Source: Rebecca billardiae RCC1528 (lineage: Eukaryota > Haptophyta). Taken from it: 64,000 bases of DNA. The notes below the pieces were generated by a model that saw nothing but the letters and a program-made list of their open reading frames with translations, was not told the DNA's origin and ran no database searches. The stretch's first letter is position 1; each line of letters opens with the position of its first letter. The position numbers were made by a program, and so were the translations under genes. Positions 34,801-45,299 of the stretch are shown here, in pieces. The DNA lies in the NCBI GenBank assembly GCA_965240325.2, contig OZ251252.1, positions 186,001 through 250,000 on the forward strand, read 5' to 3'.

Positions 34801-35566
34801 GCAGCGTGAGGTACGCGACCAGCAGCACAAACAGCTGGTTGAAGCAGCGGCGCGCGTCGCGCGCGAGCCAGCCGAACGGGCGCGGCGGCATCGAGTCGAG
34901 GCCGAGGTCGGCGTCGCCCTTCTCCAGCCGCTTGAGCATCGGGTTCAGCCCGTTCTTCTTCGGCACGAACTTGGCGCACGCGTACAGCTTGGCGTGGCGC
35001 GTGCGGACGCCGGCGAGCAGCGCCGACACGGCGCGGAGCGTGGCGCGCACGGAGGCGACGGGCTTGGCGTCGAGCATGGTGCACGCCGCCGGGTCGGCGG
35101 AGGCCTCCCGCCGCGCCTGCGCGTCCAGCTCGTCGTACGGCGCGAGGATCGTCGACGCCACGTGGTCGCGCCACGCCCACGCGTCCTCCCGCCATTCCTC
35201 CAGGCCGGTCGACACCTCCGCGGCGGCGAGGAAGTCGTACGCGGCGGTCTGGCCGATGACGGGCGTGGGGACGGAGAGCAGCATGCGCACCATCTCGCGC
35301 ATCACCTCCTCCGGCTCCGCGTCCGCGGGCGGCAGCGCCGGCCACGCTGGGTACCGGAAGCAGTCGTCGTCGATCTCCGAGCGCGCACCCGGCTCGGCCG
35401 GCGCGGCAGCGGCGACGCGCGCGCGGCGCGACGCGAGCCGCGGAGCGGCCGGGGCTGCGACGACGCCCACGGGCGATGCGGGGCGCGGCGTGCGCGCGCT
35501 CGCCGCCGGCAGCCCGACGACGAGCGCGCACAGCGCAAGCGCGCACCATGCCGCGCCGGCAGCCAT
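31860..35566 (-). CDS. Novel 912-residue protein with signal peptide, function unknown
   Basis: Five exons (35566-34793, 34348-33221, 33057-32809, 32677-32300, 32069-31860), all phase 0, sum to exactly 913 codons. The N terminus is a signal peptide (WCALALCALVVGLPAASA), followed by an Ala/Arg-rich stretch that could be a transit peptide for a complex plastid. Exon 1 ends in a hydrophobic segment, FVLLVAYLTLPRQ. Later parts look folded: helices with LLYWMLDLLFKRAL, then a mixed alpha/beta C-terminal region (ALIVTDEAAGTVLARSLIRL, PVIYCDALFFTSGG, GIPVVHACSTLPRH, YDVAWVDLLELDG). An acidic Ala/Glu/Asp spacer sits in exon 2. I recognise no family. Intron 1 is unusual (see the repeat at 34460). Confidence 0.68.
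34460..34830 (-). repeat. Tandem copies of an exon-1/donor segment with telomere-like DNA inside intron 1
   Basis: The last 36 or so coding bases of exon 1 plus the donor (encoding VLLVAYLTLPRQ then GTGCG) recur in the intron. Copies have donor junctions near 34792, 34704, 34617, 34576 and, as a partial copy, 34460. The first three lie 87-88 bp apart and each is followed, in the gene's sense, by GGGTTAGGGTAGGGTTAGGG and a G/A-rich run. The intron thus holds several potential donors that would yield the same last residues. Confidence 0.85.
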
Positions 35567-35690
35567 GATGGCGACGACCGCGGGCGAGCGCGGGCGGCTG
35601 GTCAGGACGATCGACAGCGCGATCTGCTCGTTGAGATCTCGTCATCTTGATCGGGAGCTCACCATTGTCCATTGTCCATCAGCTCGCACG
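35567..35690. promoter_or_regulatory. Compact divergent promoter
   Basis: 124 bp between the start codons of the 912-residue gene and the thioredoxin-like gene. It contains GAGATCTCGTCATCTTGATC near 35632 and two direct copies of CCATTGTC near 35662-35677. No TATA box is seen. Confidence 0.5.
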
Positions 35691-36280
35691 ATGGCGACGG
35701 CTCGGATGGCGCGCACGCTAGCGTTGCTGCTCGCGTGTGCGGCGGCGGCCGACGCGGCCGAGGTGGTCCGCCTCGACATGGACTCGTGGGCCGAGCTCGT
35801 CGCCGGCTCGCCGCACGCGTGGGTCATCGAGTTCTCCTCCAAATACTGCGAGACGTGCAAGCAGTTTGCGCCGGAATGGGAGAAGCTGACCGCCGGCGAG
35901 GGGCTTGTGGACGGCGTCCGGTTCGGCCACGTGGGCATCGACGACAAGCCGGCGAAGCTGCTCGCGCGCGAGCTGGGCGCGATGAAAGCGGTGCGCCCGA
36001 GCACGCCGGCCCGCGCGCCACGCCCCGCCCCTCGCCAACCGCCAACCACCACGGCGCCGCTCCCCCGCCGCTGCGTGCGCAACAGGGCATTCCCAATGTT
36101 TCGCTGCTGCCGCGCTGGGGCGAGCCGCTCGTGCCGGTGATGGCCGGCAAGGTGGTGCCGGCGGCCACGGTCGCCGCGAAGCTGACGGCCAAGCTTGAGA
36201 AGCTCGGCCTCCCGCGCGGCGCCGACGGGCTGTACGTCAGTGGCGGTGACAACGCGGGCCTGCAGCACGATGAGCCATGA
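35691..36280 (+). CDS. Small secretory-pathway thioredoxin-like protein
   Basis: Two exons (35691-35990 and 36086-36280, phase 0) encode 164 residues. A signal peptide (ARTLALLLACAAAADA, about 8-23) is followed by one thioredoxin fold. Its active site is CETC (KYCETCKQFAPEW, about residues 54-57); the buried strand and cis-Pro loop appear as GIPNVSLLP right after the splice. It resembles one a-domain of protein disulfide isomerase. CETC is not the usual CGHC, and there is no KDEL-type retention signal (the end is LQHDEP). The C-terminal part is short. A role in oxidative folding or redox control in the ER or beyond is inferred. Losing the intron would break the fold between helix and cis-Pro strand, which supports the splice. 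Confidence 0.78.
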
Positions 36281-36851
36281 CGGACGTGAGAGTGCTGACT
36301 GCGGACGGGCAGTGTCGGTCCGCAACAGGTCTGCTGCGGCGTAGGTGCAGCCGCCGCCGGCGCACGGCGAGCCCGAGGGCAGTGGCGACACGGGCTGCAG
36401 GCAGTGGGCTGCTCCGCCGTCGCGGGGAAGGCGGCGGCTCGGCCGCGGGGCCCGCGGCGGCGCGGCAGTCGGCCGCCGGCTCGGCCGCGCCGCAGTGTCA
36501 CTCTTGTCTATGCGCTCTTGCTGCGGCTGTAAGTGTAGTCCGTCCGGGGTCCGATATGGCGGCGCGGGCGATATAAATATATATATATATATTTATTTAT
36601 ATATGGCGCTGCTAGCGCGCGCACTGTATCAGCGCAGCAGCAGCAGTAGATGAATTTGAGATAGCGCCGTCATCAGCATCATATCCGATCGCGTCACAGC
36701 GATCGAGTAAAGTCGTCGTCGCGCGCGCGCGTTACGTGCCGTTAGTGCGCCCGCCTGGCCGCCCTGCTGGGCCCATCGCCCTGCATTGCTGACTACGCCG
36801 CCGCGAGGCAGCGCCAGCCGCACGCCGACCCGCTGCTCCCGCCGCCGCCGC
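36281..36851. other. Convergent 3' region
   Basis: 571 bp between two converging genes. It contains a short AT-rich stretch, TATATATATTTATTTATATA-like, near 36576-36603. No gene is seen. Confidence 0.55.
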
Positions 36852-39800
36852 CTACAGCTGCAGCCCGCCGTCGTACCGCCACGCGGCGCGCAGGTTGGCC
36901 TTGGCCGACTTGCTGAAGCCGTTCTCGCTCAGGTCGAGCCGGCGCAGCGAGCCGAGCTTGCGCAGCTCGGCGGCGATGGCGGAGGCGCCGCGGTCGCCGA
37001 TGCCGTTGTCGTACAGATCAAGCCGCGTGAGCGCGGGCAGGCCGTGCAGCGCGCCGAAGAGCGCGCTCGCGCCGCGGTCGCCGATGTCGTTCAGCTCAAG
37101 CTTGAGCGCCGTCAGCTTCGGCAGGTGGAAGAGCTCGGCCGCGATGGCGGACGCGCCGAGCGGGCCGAAGCCGTTGACGCCGACGTCGAGCGTCGTAAGC
37201 GCGGGCAGGTGGTGCAGGGCCGCGGCGATGGCGGAGGCGCCGCGGTAACCAAAGTCGTTGTACCCGAGGTCGAGCGCGGTGAGCGCGCCGAGCCGGTGCG
37301 CCTTGAGCCGGTGCAGGACGGCAGTGATGGCCGCCGCGCCCTCGTCGCCGATGTCGTTCAGCTCGAGCTGGAGCGAGGCGAGGGCGGGCAGGTGCTGCAG
37401 CGCGTTGGCGAGCGCGGCCGCGCCCCTGTCGCCGAGATCGTTGCGGTTCAGGTCGAGCGCGGTGAGTGCGGCGCAGTGGTGCAGCTCGGCGCCGAGCGCG
37501 GAGGCGCCCTTCGGCCCGATCGCGTTGCTGTAGAGGCTGAGCGTCGTCAGCGCGCCGAGCCCGCGGAGCGCCTCCGCGAGCGCCGTCGCGCCGCGGTCGC
37601 CGACCTCGTTGTAAGACAGGTCGAGTGTCGTCAGCGCGGGCAGCGCGCGCAGCGGCGCGCCGAGCGCGACCGCACCGTCGTCGCCGACGCCATTGAGCTC
37701 AAGGCGGAGCGATCGGAGCGCGGCGCAGCGGTGCAGCGCACCCGCGAGCGCCGACGCGCCGGCCGGGCCGATGTTGTTGTACCCGAGGTTCAGCGCCGTC
37801 AGCGAGGGCAGCTGGTGCAGCTGGCCGGCGAGCGCGGACGCGCCGTGCGCGCCGACCGAGTTCATCGCGAGGTTGAGCGAGGCGAGGCGCGCGCCGACGC
37901 GTGGCAGCGCCGCGCCGACGGCAGCCGCCCCCTCGTCGCCCACCCAGTTCGTCGAGAGGTCCAACGCTTGCAGCTCGCGCGCGCCCAGCCCGGCCGCGAC
38001 CGCGCTCGCGCCCGCGCCGCTCAGCCCGCAGCGCGTGAGCGTGAGCTGCGCGAGCGGCGCGCGCGGCTGCAGCCGCAGCAGCTCGGCGAGCGCGGCGGCG
38101 TCCGAGTCGCTGAAACCAGCCACGGAGCTGCGCGCGCGCGGGCACGCGCGGACGGCGCGGGCGGGGCGAGAGGCGGTGGTGGCGGCGGCGCGGCGGCGCG
38201 GCAGGGCGGCGCGCGCGGCGGCCGGGTGAGCGCAGGCGGCGGGCGCACGCCCGGGAGATCTCGATCTCGATCAGGGGCGCATGCCCGGGAGATCTCGATC
38301 TCGACCAGGGGCGCACGCCCGGGAGATCTCGATCTCGATCAGGGGCGCACGCCCGGCGTGCCATGTCTCGCGCGTGGTGCGCACACGCGCCCTCGCGCAG
38401 CGCGGCGCGGCAGCGCGACCGCGCGCCGAGCACCAGCACCACGCACTCGTACACACACACACGCGCCAACCAACCACGCGCTCGCGCACGCCATAAAGAA
38501 TATTATCAGTAAAAAAAAGGAATTCGGCCGCGCGGCGCCGCACCTCAGCTCGATGTGCGACTGGCCGATGACTTGCCTGGCCTGCACGTGTGCGCTGCCG
38601 TCCGCCAGCCTGCTGAGCTCGGCGAGGCTCACCTGGTCGAGCGCGGCGGCCTTGCCGAGCCGACGCGCGCCGAGCATGCCCAGCGTGAGCGCGCCCGTCG
38701 CCAGGAACTTGAGCCCGGCGAGCGCGAGGCTGAGTGAGAGAGTCGCGCGCGCGGCGGTGATGAGCGCGCGCACGTCCGTGCTGGGACGCAGCGGCGGGAG
38801 GAGCGTCGAGGGGCGCGCGGCGCACGCGGCGAGCTCGGCCCGCGAGAGCAGCTGCCACGGCAGCGTGAGCCCGCGCCACCCCCCGCGCACCTCGCCCCCC
38901 AGGAACGCGTACTGCGCCGCCACCGTCTCCGCCGCGCTGCGCAGCGGCTCGCGCGCGCCCAGCGCAGCCGCGCCGACCCAGCCGCCGAGCAGGACTGGAG
39001 TGGAGAGGGCGGCGGCGAGGAGGGCGGCGGCGAAGAAGAGGGAGGGCGCGGAGCGCGGCAGCTGCGCGAGCGCGCGCACGCGCAGCACGTCCGCCCGCGC
39101 CTTCGCCGGGTCGAGCCAGTGCAGCGCGTCGCGCACCGCCGCCGCCACCGCCGTCCCGTTCCGCAGCCGGCGCGCGCGCCGCTCGCGCGTCATCACACCG
39201 CCGTCCGCGTAATGGAAGCTGCTGGAGAAGTCGTCGCCCGCGGCGCGGTCGAGCGCGTCGTGCGCGCGCTGCAGGAGGGGCACGAGCACGCCGAGCGCCA
39301 CGCCAAGCACGCCGAGCGCGAGCGGCGCGAACGCCAGCGCCGCCAGCGCCCCGAGCGTCGGCACCGACCACAGCAGTGCGCTGCCGAGCGCTGCTGCAGT
39401 CAGCCATGCCTGCGCGCGCGCGAGGCCGCGCACGAGCGCGGCGTCGAGCGCGGCGCAAAGGCGCGCCATGGGGCGCGGCACGAGGTCGTACTCGAACTCG
39501 GCGCGCGCGTGCCTCGCCGCCTGCACGCCCGCCATCAGCGCCAGCGGCTGCATCAGCGCGAGGCTCAGCGCAGCCAGCACGCTGGGCTGGAGCGCGCCCG
39601 AGCTCAGCGTGACGACGTCGAGCAGCCTCGGGCCCGCCGGCCAGCGCTCGGGCGCCCACGGGCGCGCGCAGCAGAGGAGGCGGTGGTGCGCGAGGGCGAA
39701 CGCGCCGAGCGTGAGCACGAGCACGTGCACGCCCGCCGCCCACTGCAGCACCGTCAGTGTGAGCCACAGGAGCTGGCCGGCGGCGCCCGCCGCGCTCACC

Positions 39801-40318
39801 GGCCGCGGGACCTTGCCAAACTGCGAGAGGGCGAGGAGGAGGGCGAGGGCCGGCGCGACGCTGAGCTGCGCGAGGGGCCGTGCGGCGTCGGCGAACACCG
39901 CCATGAAGCCGTTCAGCTCGCCCAGCCCGCACGGAAGCTCGAGCGCGCGCACGCACTCGACGTCGAAGAAAGTGGCGGCGAGCGGGTGCGGCGACAGTTG
40001 GTCGCACGCGCCGCCGTGCGCGCCGGCCGGCGGCGCGAACGGCGCGCGTGGGCACGTGTCGGCGGCGTGGTAGCCGCGCGCGATGGCGAGCCAGAGGCCC
40101 GCGCCGTTCGCCAGCACGGCGATGCCCAGCGCCACCTTGGGCAACGCGCCGTCGAGAGCGCTCAACAGCGGCCGGCCGGCGCTGGGCATCGCGGCCGGCG
40201 GCGACGCCTTGGCTTGGGGGGCGTCGCTGCGCAGCCCGGACTCGAGCAGCGCGCCGTCCTCTCGCGGCGTCGGCGCCGCGGTGCCTGCGGCCGGCGGCCG
40301 CGCGCAGACGCTGCCCAT
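36852..40318 (-). CDS. Polytopic membrane protein with C-terminal RI-type leucine-rich repeats
   Basis: I join exon 40318-38544 to 38127-36852. The donor GAG/GTGCGG and acceptor CGCAG/CTCC keep frame (phase 2) and give 1,016 residues. The LRR frame has no ATG of its own (it would open with GTG at 38123) and directly follows an acceptor, which supports one gene. Residues 1-591 start MGSVC, a possible myristoylation/palmitoylation site. They carry about eight hydrophobic helices and a first external loop with four cysteines. Residues 592-1016 are about 13-14 ribonuclease-inhibitor-type LRRs of 28 residues (LTALNLGYNNIGPAGASALA). The plan of many helices followed by LRRs recalls LRRC8 channels, but the LRR class differs and I see no pannexin-like motif. 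Function is unknown; sensing or scaffolding is possible. Confidence 0.68.
38248..38361. repeat. 34-bp tandem repeat inside the LRR-gene intron
   Basis: Three full copies and a partial one of a 34-bp unit containing CCCGGGAGATCTCGATCTCG. They lie within the 416-bp intron between the membrane and LRR parts. Copies differ at one or two positions. An AC dinucleotide run lies nearby at about 38450-38462. Confidence 0.9.
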
Positions 40319-40592
40319 GCCGCGACGGCTCCCCTCCGCGCGCTGATCAACCGATCGCGATGCGGACGCGGACCAGGGCTCTCACATTCAGGGCCGGTCG
40401 TGAATCCGGGCGCTCGGATGGACAACCTTTGATCCGGATCTTTATTCATCAGTTTTGAGTTTTCACTCCCTTTCGTCCCACCAGGCGGCAACTAGCACGG
40501 ATGATGAGTCGCCGGGCGCGCGCCGCGCCGCGCGGCGTGGCCAGCCGCTCGCCAGGCCTGCGCGGCCACGGCGCGACGACGGCCGTCCGCCG

Positions 40593-42017
40593 TCAGCTAC
40601 TGGGCGCGACGCGCTGCAGCAGCCGCAGCGCGCGCTCGTCGTTGGGCCGGATGCGCAGCGCCGCCTCCGCGTCGCCGCGCACGAGTGCCCACTTGCCCAG
40701 CAGCGCGCCCACCTCGCCGCGGACGAGGCGGTACTGCAGCACGTGCGGCGAGCACTCGATCGCGGCGGAGAACGCGCCGAGCGCGCCCTCGTAGTCCGTC
40801 GCGTTGAAGCAGGCCACGCCCTCCGAGTGGTGGATGATCGACACCTTGTCGTTGATCTCGCGCACGAGATTGGCGTCCGGCCGCGCCGACCCCGAGTCCT
40901 GCAGCGCCTTGGCGCGCGTGTAGTCGTCGAGCGCGCGCATCGGCTTGCCGCGGCGCACGAGCAGGTCCGCGCGGTTCACGTAGAACCGCGGCACCGTCGG
41001 GTCCACCTTGATCGCCTTCTCGAAGAAGGCGGCGGCGCGCTCGATCCGCCCCTCCGCAGCCGCGACCACGCCCGCGTCGTTGTAAGTAATCGTGAGTAGG
41101 CGCTCCGCCTCGGGGTAGGTGCCGCCGGTGAGCCGGATGGCCTGCTCGAGGTCCTGCGCCGCGAGCGCCGCGTCGCCGTGCGCCTTGTGCGCGATCGCGC
41201 GCCGCTTGCGCAGCGCCGCCGAGGTCGGGTCCAGATCGATGGCGGCGTTGAGGTTGGTGACCGCCTGCCTGTGCGCGCCCAGGAGCATCAGCCGCGTGGC
41301 CTCGGCCTCGTACACGCGCGTCGAGCTGCGCATCACGCGCGCGAGCTCGAGCGCCTGCGCGTGCTCCGGCTCGAGCCCCAGCGCCGCCCCCAGGTGCAGC
41401 CGCGCGCGCTCGAGCCGCGACGACTTGAGCTGCAGCCGCGCGAGCAGGAAGTGCGCGTCCGCCGTGCCGTCCTCGGCCGAGTCGACGAGCCGCTCGAGGT
41501 CGGACATGGCGGCGACGGTGTTGCCCTGCCCGATGAACGCGAGGGCGCGGTGGAGCCGGAACGTCGCCGTGTCCTCGTCACGCCGCTCCAGCGAGATCGC
41601 CTCGTTCAGCGCGACCACCGCCGCGTCGTACTCGCCGTCGTCGAGCAGCGAGAGCCCGCGCATGTCGTGCAGCAGCGCGAGGCGGTGGACGTGCTTGGAG
41701 CCGGTGTTGCGCCCGCCGGTGAGCTGCACGGTCTTGCCGAGGTTCGCGATCGCCGTGTTCAGGTCGCCGATCATCAGCAGCGCGTCCGCGCGCCGCTCGT
41801 ACAGCGTCGGGTCGGCGGGCGCCAGAAAGACGGCCGCGTTGAGCTCGGCGAGCGCGCCCACAATGTCGCCGCGCTTGATCGCGCGGGTGGACTCGAGCAC
41901 GCGCGCGCGCACGCGCTTCTGCAGCACCTCGCCCATCGTCTCGAGCTCCTCGCCCTCCTCGCCCTCCGCACCCGCCCCGGCCGTCGGCGCCGGCTGCGGC
42001 GACGCGGGCGTCGACAT
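40593..42017 (-). CDS. TPR-repeat protein
   Basis: A single-exon 474-residue protein built of about ten tetratricopeptide-like helix pairs. Examples are AIKRGDIVGALAELNAAVFL, DDGEYDAAVVALNEAISL, GAHRQAVTNLNAAIDLDP and TDYEGALGAFSAAIECSP, ending in a capping segment. Before them is an acidic, Ala/Pro-rich leader of about 25 residues. TPR arrays are scaffolds for protein complexes; no catalytic domain, membrane helix or targeting signal is seen. The overall plan resembles the animal TTC16 family, but that is only a general likeness. The start ATG at 42017 is the first in frame. Confidence 0.82.
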   Translation of the reverse strand: MSTPASPQPAPTAGAGAEGEEGEELETMGEVLQKRVRARVLESTRAIKRGDIVGALAELNAAVFLAPADPTLYERRADALLMIGDLNTAIANLGKTVQLTGGRNTGSKHVHRLALLHDMRGLSLLDDGEYDAAVVALNEAISLERRDEDTATFRLHRALAFIGQGNTVAAMSDLERLVDSAEDGTADAHFLLARLQLKSSRLERARLHLGAALGLEPEHAQALELARVMRSSTRVYEAEATRLMLLGAHRQAVTNLNAAIDLDPTSAALRKRRAIAHKAHGDAALAAQDLEQAIRLTGGTYPEAERLLTITYNDAGVVAAAEGRIERAAAFFEKAIKVDPTVPRFYVNRADLLVRRGKPMRALDDYTRAKALQDSGSARPDANLVREINDKVSIIHHSEGVACFNATDYEGALGAFSAAIECSPHVLQYRLVRGEVGALLGKWALVRGDAEAALRIRPNDERALRLLQRVAPSS

Positions 42018-43499
42018 GGCGGGCCGTTACGAGTCGACGATGGCGGCCTGCCGGGCACCGGTGGGCACTGGGCAGCCGCTCGCGGCTCTTTTGCTCGGCG
42101 GGGCCCCGGGCTTATCTCCTAAACCCCTGGACGGGTAAATCCAGGTCCCCCCCCCCCCTGGAGTCCGGGAGGCCGCGACCAGTGTCGTCGCTGAGTCCGG
42201 GCTGCGTCGCCAAGCGGCGGCTGGAGGAGCGACGGGCGCGTGAGCGTGGCGGCTCGCGGGTATCACCGGCCTTGTGGCACGTAGTCGCGCGTGTGCGCGC
42301 CGTCGCATTGCGTGTACAACACCAGACGCGGACTCCCATGCCATTGCCACGCCCTGAAGACTGCCTCCGCACCTTGTGTCTGCGTTCAAATGCTCACGAA
42401 GCTGGCTCGCGGCGCTTGTGGCAGTGCCTAGCGTGCAAGAAGCTGCTACAAGTGGTGCCATAGCACTCAAGACCCGGCCGTCACGCATGGGGCTAGTCGG
42501 GTAGGCTTATCTGTGCTATGGGCGACCAGGAAAGCAGCTCGATCAGTGATCCATGACTCTGGAAATGTCGTGCGGCACACACCGTTTGAAACGCGAGAGC
42601 GCGGCGCGTGCCTAACGTGACCTCTTTCAGGCGGCGTGCGGGGTCGGAAGTCCAGCGCGCGTGTACGTATACATTGTGCATACATACCCCCACCTCCCCG
42701 AGCCATCTCATCGCGCCCAGGCTCCCCACATGTCGAGTCGGCTGGCAGGAAGTGACCGCTCGGCACAAGGTCAAGCCCGCAAGTGGTTGCGCGCGCCAAC
42801 CGCAAGGGCGACGAGCGAGGAGAGACATCAGCGGGCTGCTTTGTCGACGTTCCCCTACGTCTTGGGGCCCGCCCCGCCCAGCGTGCCGCCACGGAACGCC
42901 CCGCAATCGACCGCTAGGACGCTCGGCGAGCACGCACCCACCGCCGCCACGGCAGCCGTCCCCCGAGCCAGGGGTGTAGGGGACAAGCCCCGGGCTTTGT
43001 ATCTCGCGATTCTCGCCGCGCCGTCGTCGGCAGGGAGTCAGCATGGCAACCATGAGGCGGCGGGCGGGCCACGCGGTACTTGTATTGGACCGATCCGGCG
43101 ACTCGGTGCTGACCCCAGTCCGACCCTAGTCCGCACGCATCAGTGACATCACAGTCATCACGCAAAGCCATCACACTCCCCACCTGGTAGACCTCGACCC
43201 TCCAACTCCAAGTGGCATCCGCTTCTCGGGAGGCGCCCATGCGACGGCCGCTGCCGTATACTTGGCAGACCTCGGGCGCGCAGCGGCGGCACCGAGTCTC
43301 ACGCGGCCCGCATCCGGGGTGCCCACTGCCGGATACCGCAGGCCGACCATCTGCGCCAAAGGTGGCAAGCGCGCCACGCAGCAGGCGGGCGAGGCAAGCT
43401 GCTGCGTACTTTGCAGCGGTGCACGGTGCGGCGCGCGCCGGCGCGCGCCGCCGGCGCCGGTGAGCACGGGCCGCGGCCGGCGTGCTGTGACTGATTCTA
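42018..43499. other. Gene-poor tract
   Basis: No supported gene in about 1.5 kb. It includes a homopolymer of about 12 C at 42148, the presumed promoter of the TPR gene near 42020-42120, and unassigned sequence up to the left end of the transposon-like unit. Confidence 0.5.
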
Positions 43500-44875
43500 T
43501 GCTTTGAACAGGGCTCCTGATTCGTTGGCGGCAGTGCCCGACCGTCGACAAGTCGGCGTTGGTGGCAGAGCACCGCCCGGACTTTGCCCCGGTCGAGCGA
43601 GGGCGAGGCGGTGCAGGCAGCAGGTCCGGATGTTGGTCACGACGACAGGACCCAGAAGTCGCCAATGAATTTCGGGTCCAAAAAGGTGGTGCCCGCGCAT
43701 CGGGGGGGGATTGACGAGAGTCTTGTGAGTCTCAAGGGGTAAAAATCGCACTCATGTACCCGCCAGCATATGCTTCAGACAATTCGTCGGGTAAAGTTTA
43801 CCACTTTGGGTCGAATTTATCCCTTCCGGGGCTTGGGCGAGGAAACTCGCTGGGGAGATTCCCGCCGTTCTGAACCACGATGGCCACGTGACAACCCACG
43901 AGTCATGCTCGACGCGACCGCCTTGCCTGAGGGGCTATCGGACGGCGTGCTGCGCCTCTACGACCGCGACGTGCGTGACGTAGAGAAGCGCACCGCCAAA
44001 GATGGGTTCTCACGCATGGCGAAGCTCACCCTGCCAGGTGGCGCGTGTCTGACGCGAACTGTGGCTCTGTGGCCGACGGCCGTGACGGATGCAGGCCTTG
44101 CTTCTCCACAGGGAACCCCCGCCGGTGGCAGCCGGCGGCGCAAGGGAGGCCGTGGCGCGCCTACTCGTGCTCCCCCGCCGACCGCCCAGCGCGCAGCGCG
44201 CAAGCCGGCCCCGCCGGTTCGCCCGCCCGCCGCGCAGGGCATGGACGCTGAGGTGCTGCAGGCAAACGACGAGCAGCAGCACTCTCAGAAGCGGAAGAAG
44301 AAGCCCCGGCGTGGGAAGCGCGGGCAACGGCGCGACGCCGAGGGCCGACGGATTCGTTCTCCATCGAGCCGTCGCTCCTCGGCGAGCCGCGCCGTCAAGG
44401 AACGCCAGGCGCGCAAGGCGGCGCGCCTGGCGCCGACCGCTGCACCGCCCACGCCAGCCCCTGCTGCCCCCCTCCACGATGACCGAGACTCGCCCCCGGG
44501 CGACGACTTGGACGACGAGGAGGCGTCGCCGCAGCGGGCAAAGCGCACCCTGGACGACGCCGCAGCGCCAGCCGCCGCCAGCCAGCCAGCTGGCTCGAGC
44601 AGCAAGCGCGTACGCGACCGCCCGGGGAGCACGGGGCAGGTACGACCAGCTGCTACCCGCGGCTGAGTCTGCCAGCTGACATCCGGACCTGCACTTTCGC
44701 CCTTGCTCGGGGCACAGCAGGTCCATGCGAGCCGCGCAGCGCAGGTGGATCGCGCTTCAGCAGCTCAAGGCCGCGCTCAAGCTTTACGATCGCGGTGCAG
44801 GCTATGCTCTGCCACCAACGCCGACTTCGTGTCGACGATCGGGCACTGCCGCCGACGAATCAGGAGACCCGCGTC
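43500..44875. mobile_element. Transposon-like unit with long inverted ends
   Basis: The segment at about 43505-43573 is the inverted counterpart of 44803-44872: both contain GCTCTGCCACCAACGCCGAC and a CGGGCACTGCCGCC-AACGAATCAGGAG-type stretch. Homology continues inward in patches (ACATCCGGACCTGC and a CGCCCTCGCTCG-like word on both sides), giving inverted ends of up to about 200 bp. One frame (43770-44666) lies between them. A solo end fragment is found near 17.3 kb, so it is a repeat family. I could not fix a target-site duplication. Confidence 0.6.
43770..44666 (+). CDS. Hypothetical basic, low-complexity protein inside transposon-like unit
   Basis: An open frame of 298 residues. The first 110 residues are mixed in composition (LPEGLSDGVLRLYDRDVRDV), the middle is rich in Arg/Lys/Pro/Ala (KRKKKPRRGKRGQRR, a strong nuclear-signal type cluster), and the end is acidic and Ala-rich. 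No transposase motif is visible. It could be an accessory DNA-binding protein of the element, or a chance frame. Confidence 0.35.
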   Translation: MLQTIRRVKFTTLGRIYPFRGLGEETRWGDSRRSEPRWPRDNPRVMLDATALPEGLSDGVLRLYDRDVRDVEKRTAKDGFSRMAKLTLPGGACLTRTVALWPTAVTDAGLASPQGTPAGGSRRRKGGRGAPTRAPPPTAQRAARKPAPPVRPPAAQGMDAEVLQANDEQQHSQKRKKKPRRGKRGQRRDAEGRRIRSPSSRRSSASRAVKERQARKAARLAPTAAPPTPAPAAPLHDDRDSPPGDDLDDEEASPQRAKRTLDDAAAPAAASQPAGSSSKRVRDRPGSTGQVRPAATRG

Positions 44876-45020
44876 GTCCTACCTGTGTCGTTAAATCATA
44901 GAATGGGTCGGCGGTTGATTACTGCGAGCGGCTTGTATTTTGTTTCAACACTCGAAGGCCTCGAATCATACATTCCTTCATCAACGATTCAGAGGTGGAT
45001 CGACAATAGAGTTGCTTTAA

Positions 45021-45147
45021 AAAAATGAATCGGGTAGAAACATGCTCTCACACAAGCTCCACACTTATCGGAGAGGGGGCTTTAAAAAAAGGGAATCGGG
45101 TAGAAACATGCTCTCACACAAGCTCCACACTTATCGGAGAGGGGGAT
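45021..45147. repeat. Two-copy tandem repeat of about 63 bp
   Basis: Two adjacent copies, starting near 45021 and 45084, each containing GAATCGGGTAGAAACATGCT and ACAAGCTCCACACTTATCGG. They differ mainly at the A-run junction. No gene crosses them. Confidence 0.92.
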
Positions 45148-45299
45148 TCCCGCCCTAGAATCCTCACGCGCTCGTTTTTGCCGGTTGAGACAAGAGCGTG
45201 GACTGCCAACAGACGTACGCGTACAGTAGCACAGTACCACTCCAATACCCGGCCGTCTCGCAGACCGACTTGGACCCACCGGCGCACGCGCGAGGCACC

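Noticed and set aside
36852-38123. LRR frame as an independent gene
   Set aside because: It has no ATG (only GTG at 38123) and follows a consensus acceptor in phase with the upstream membrane exon.
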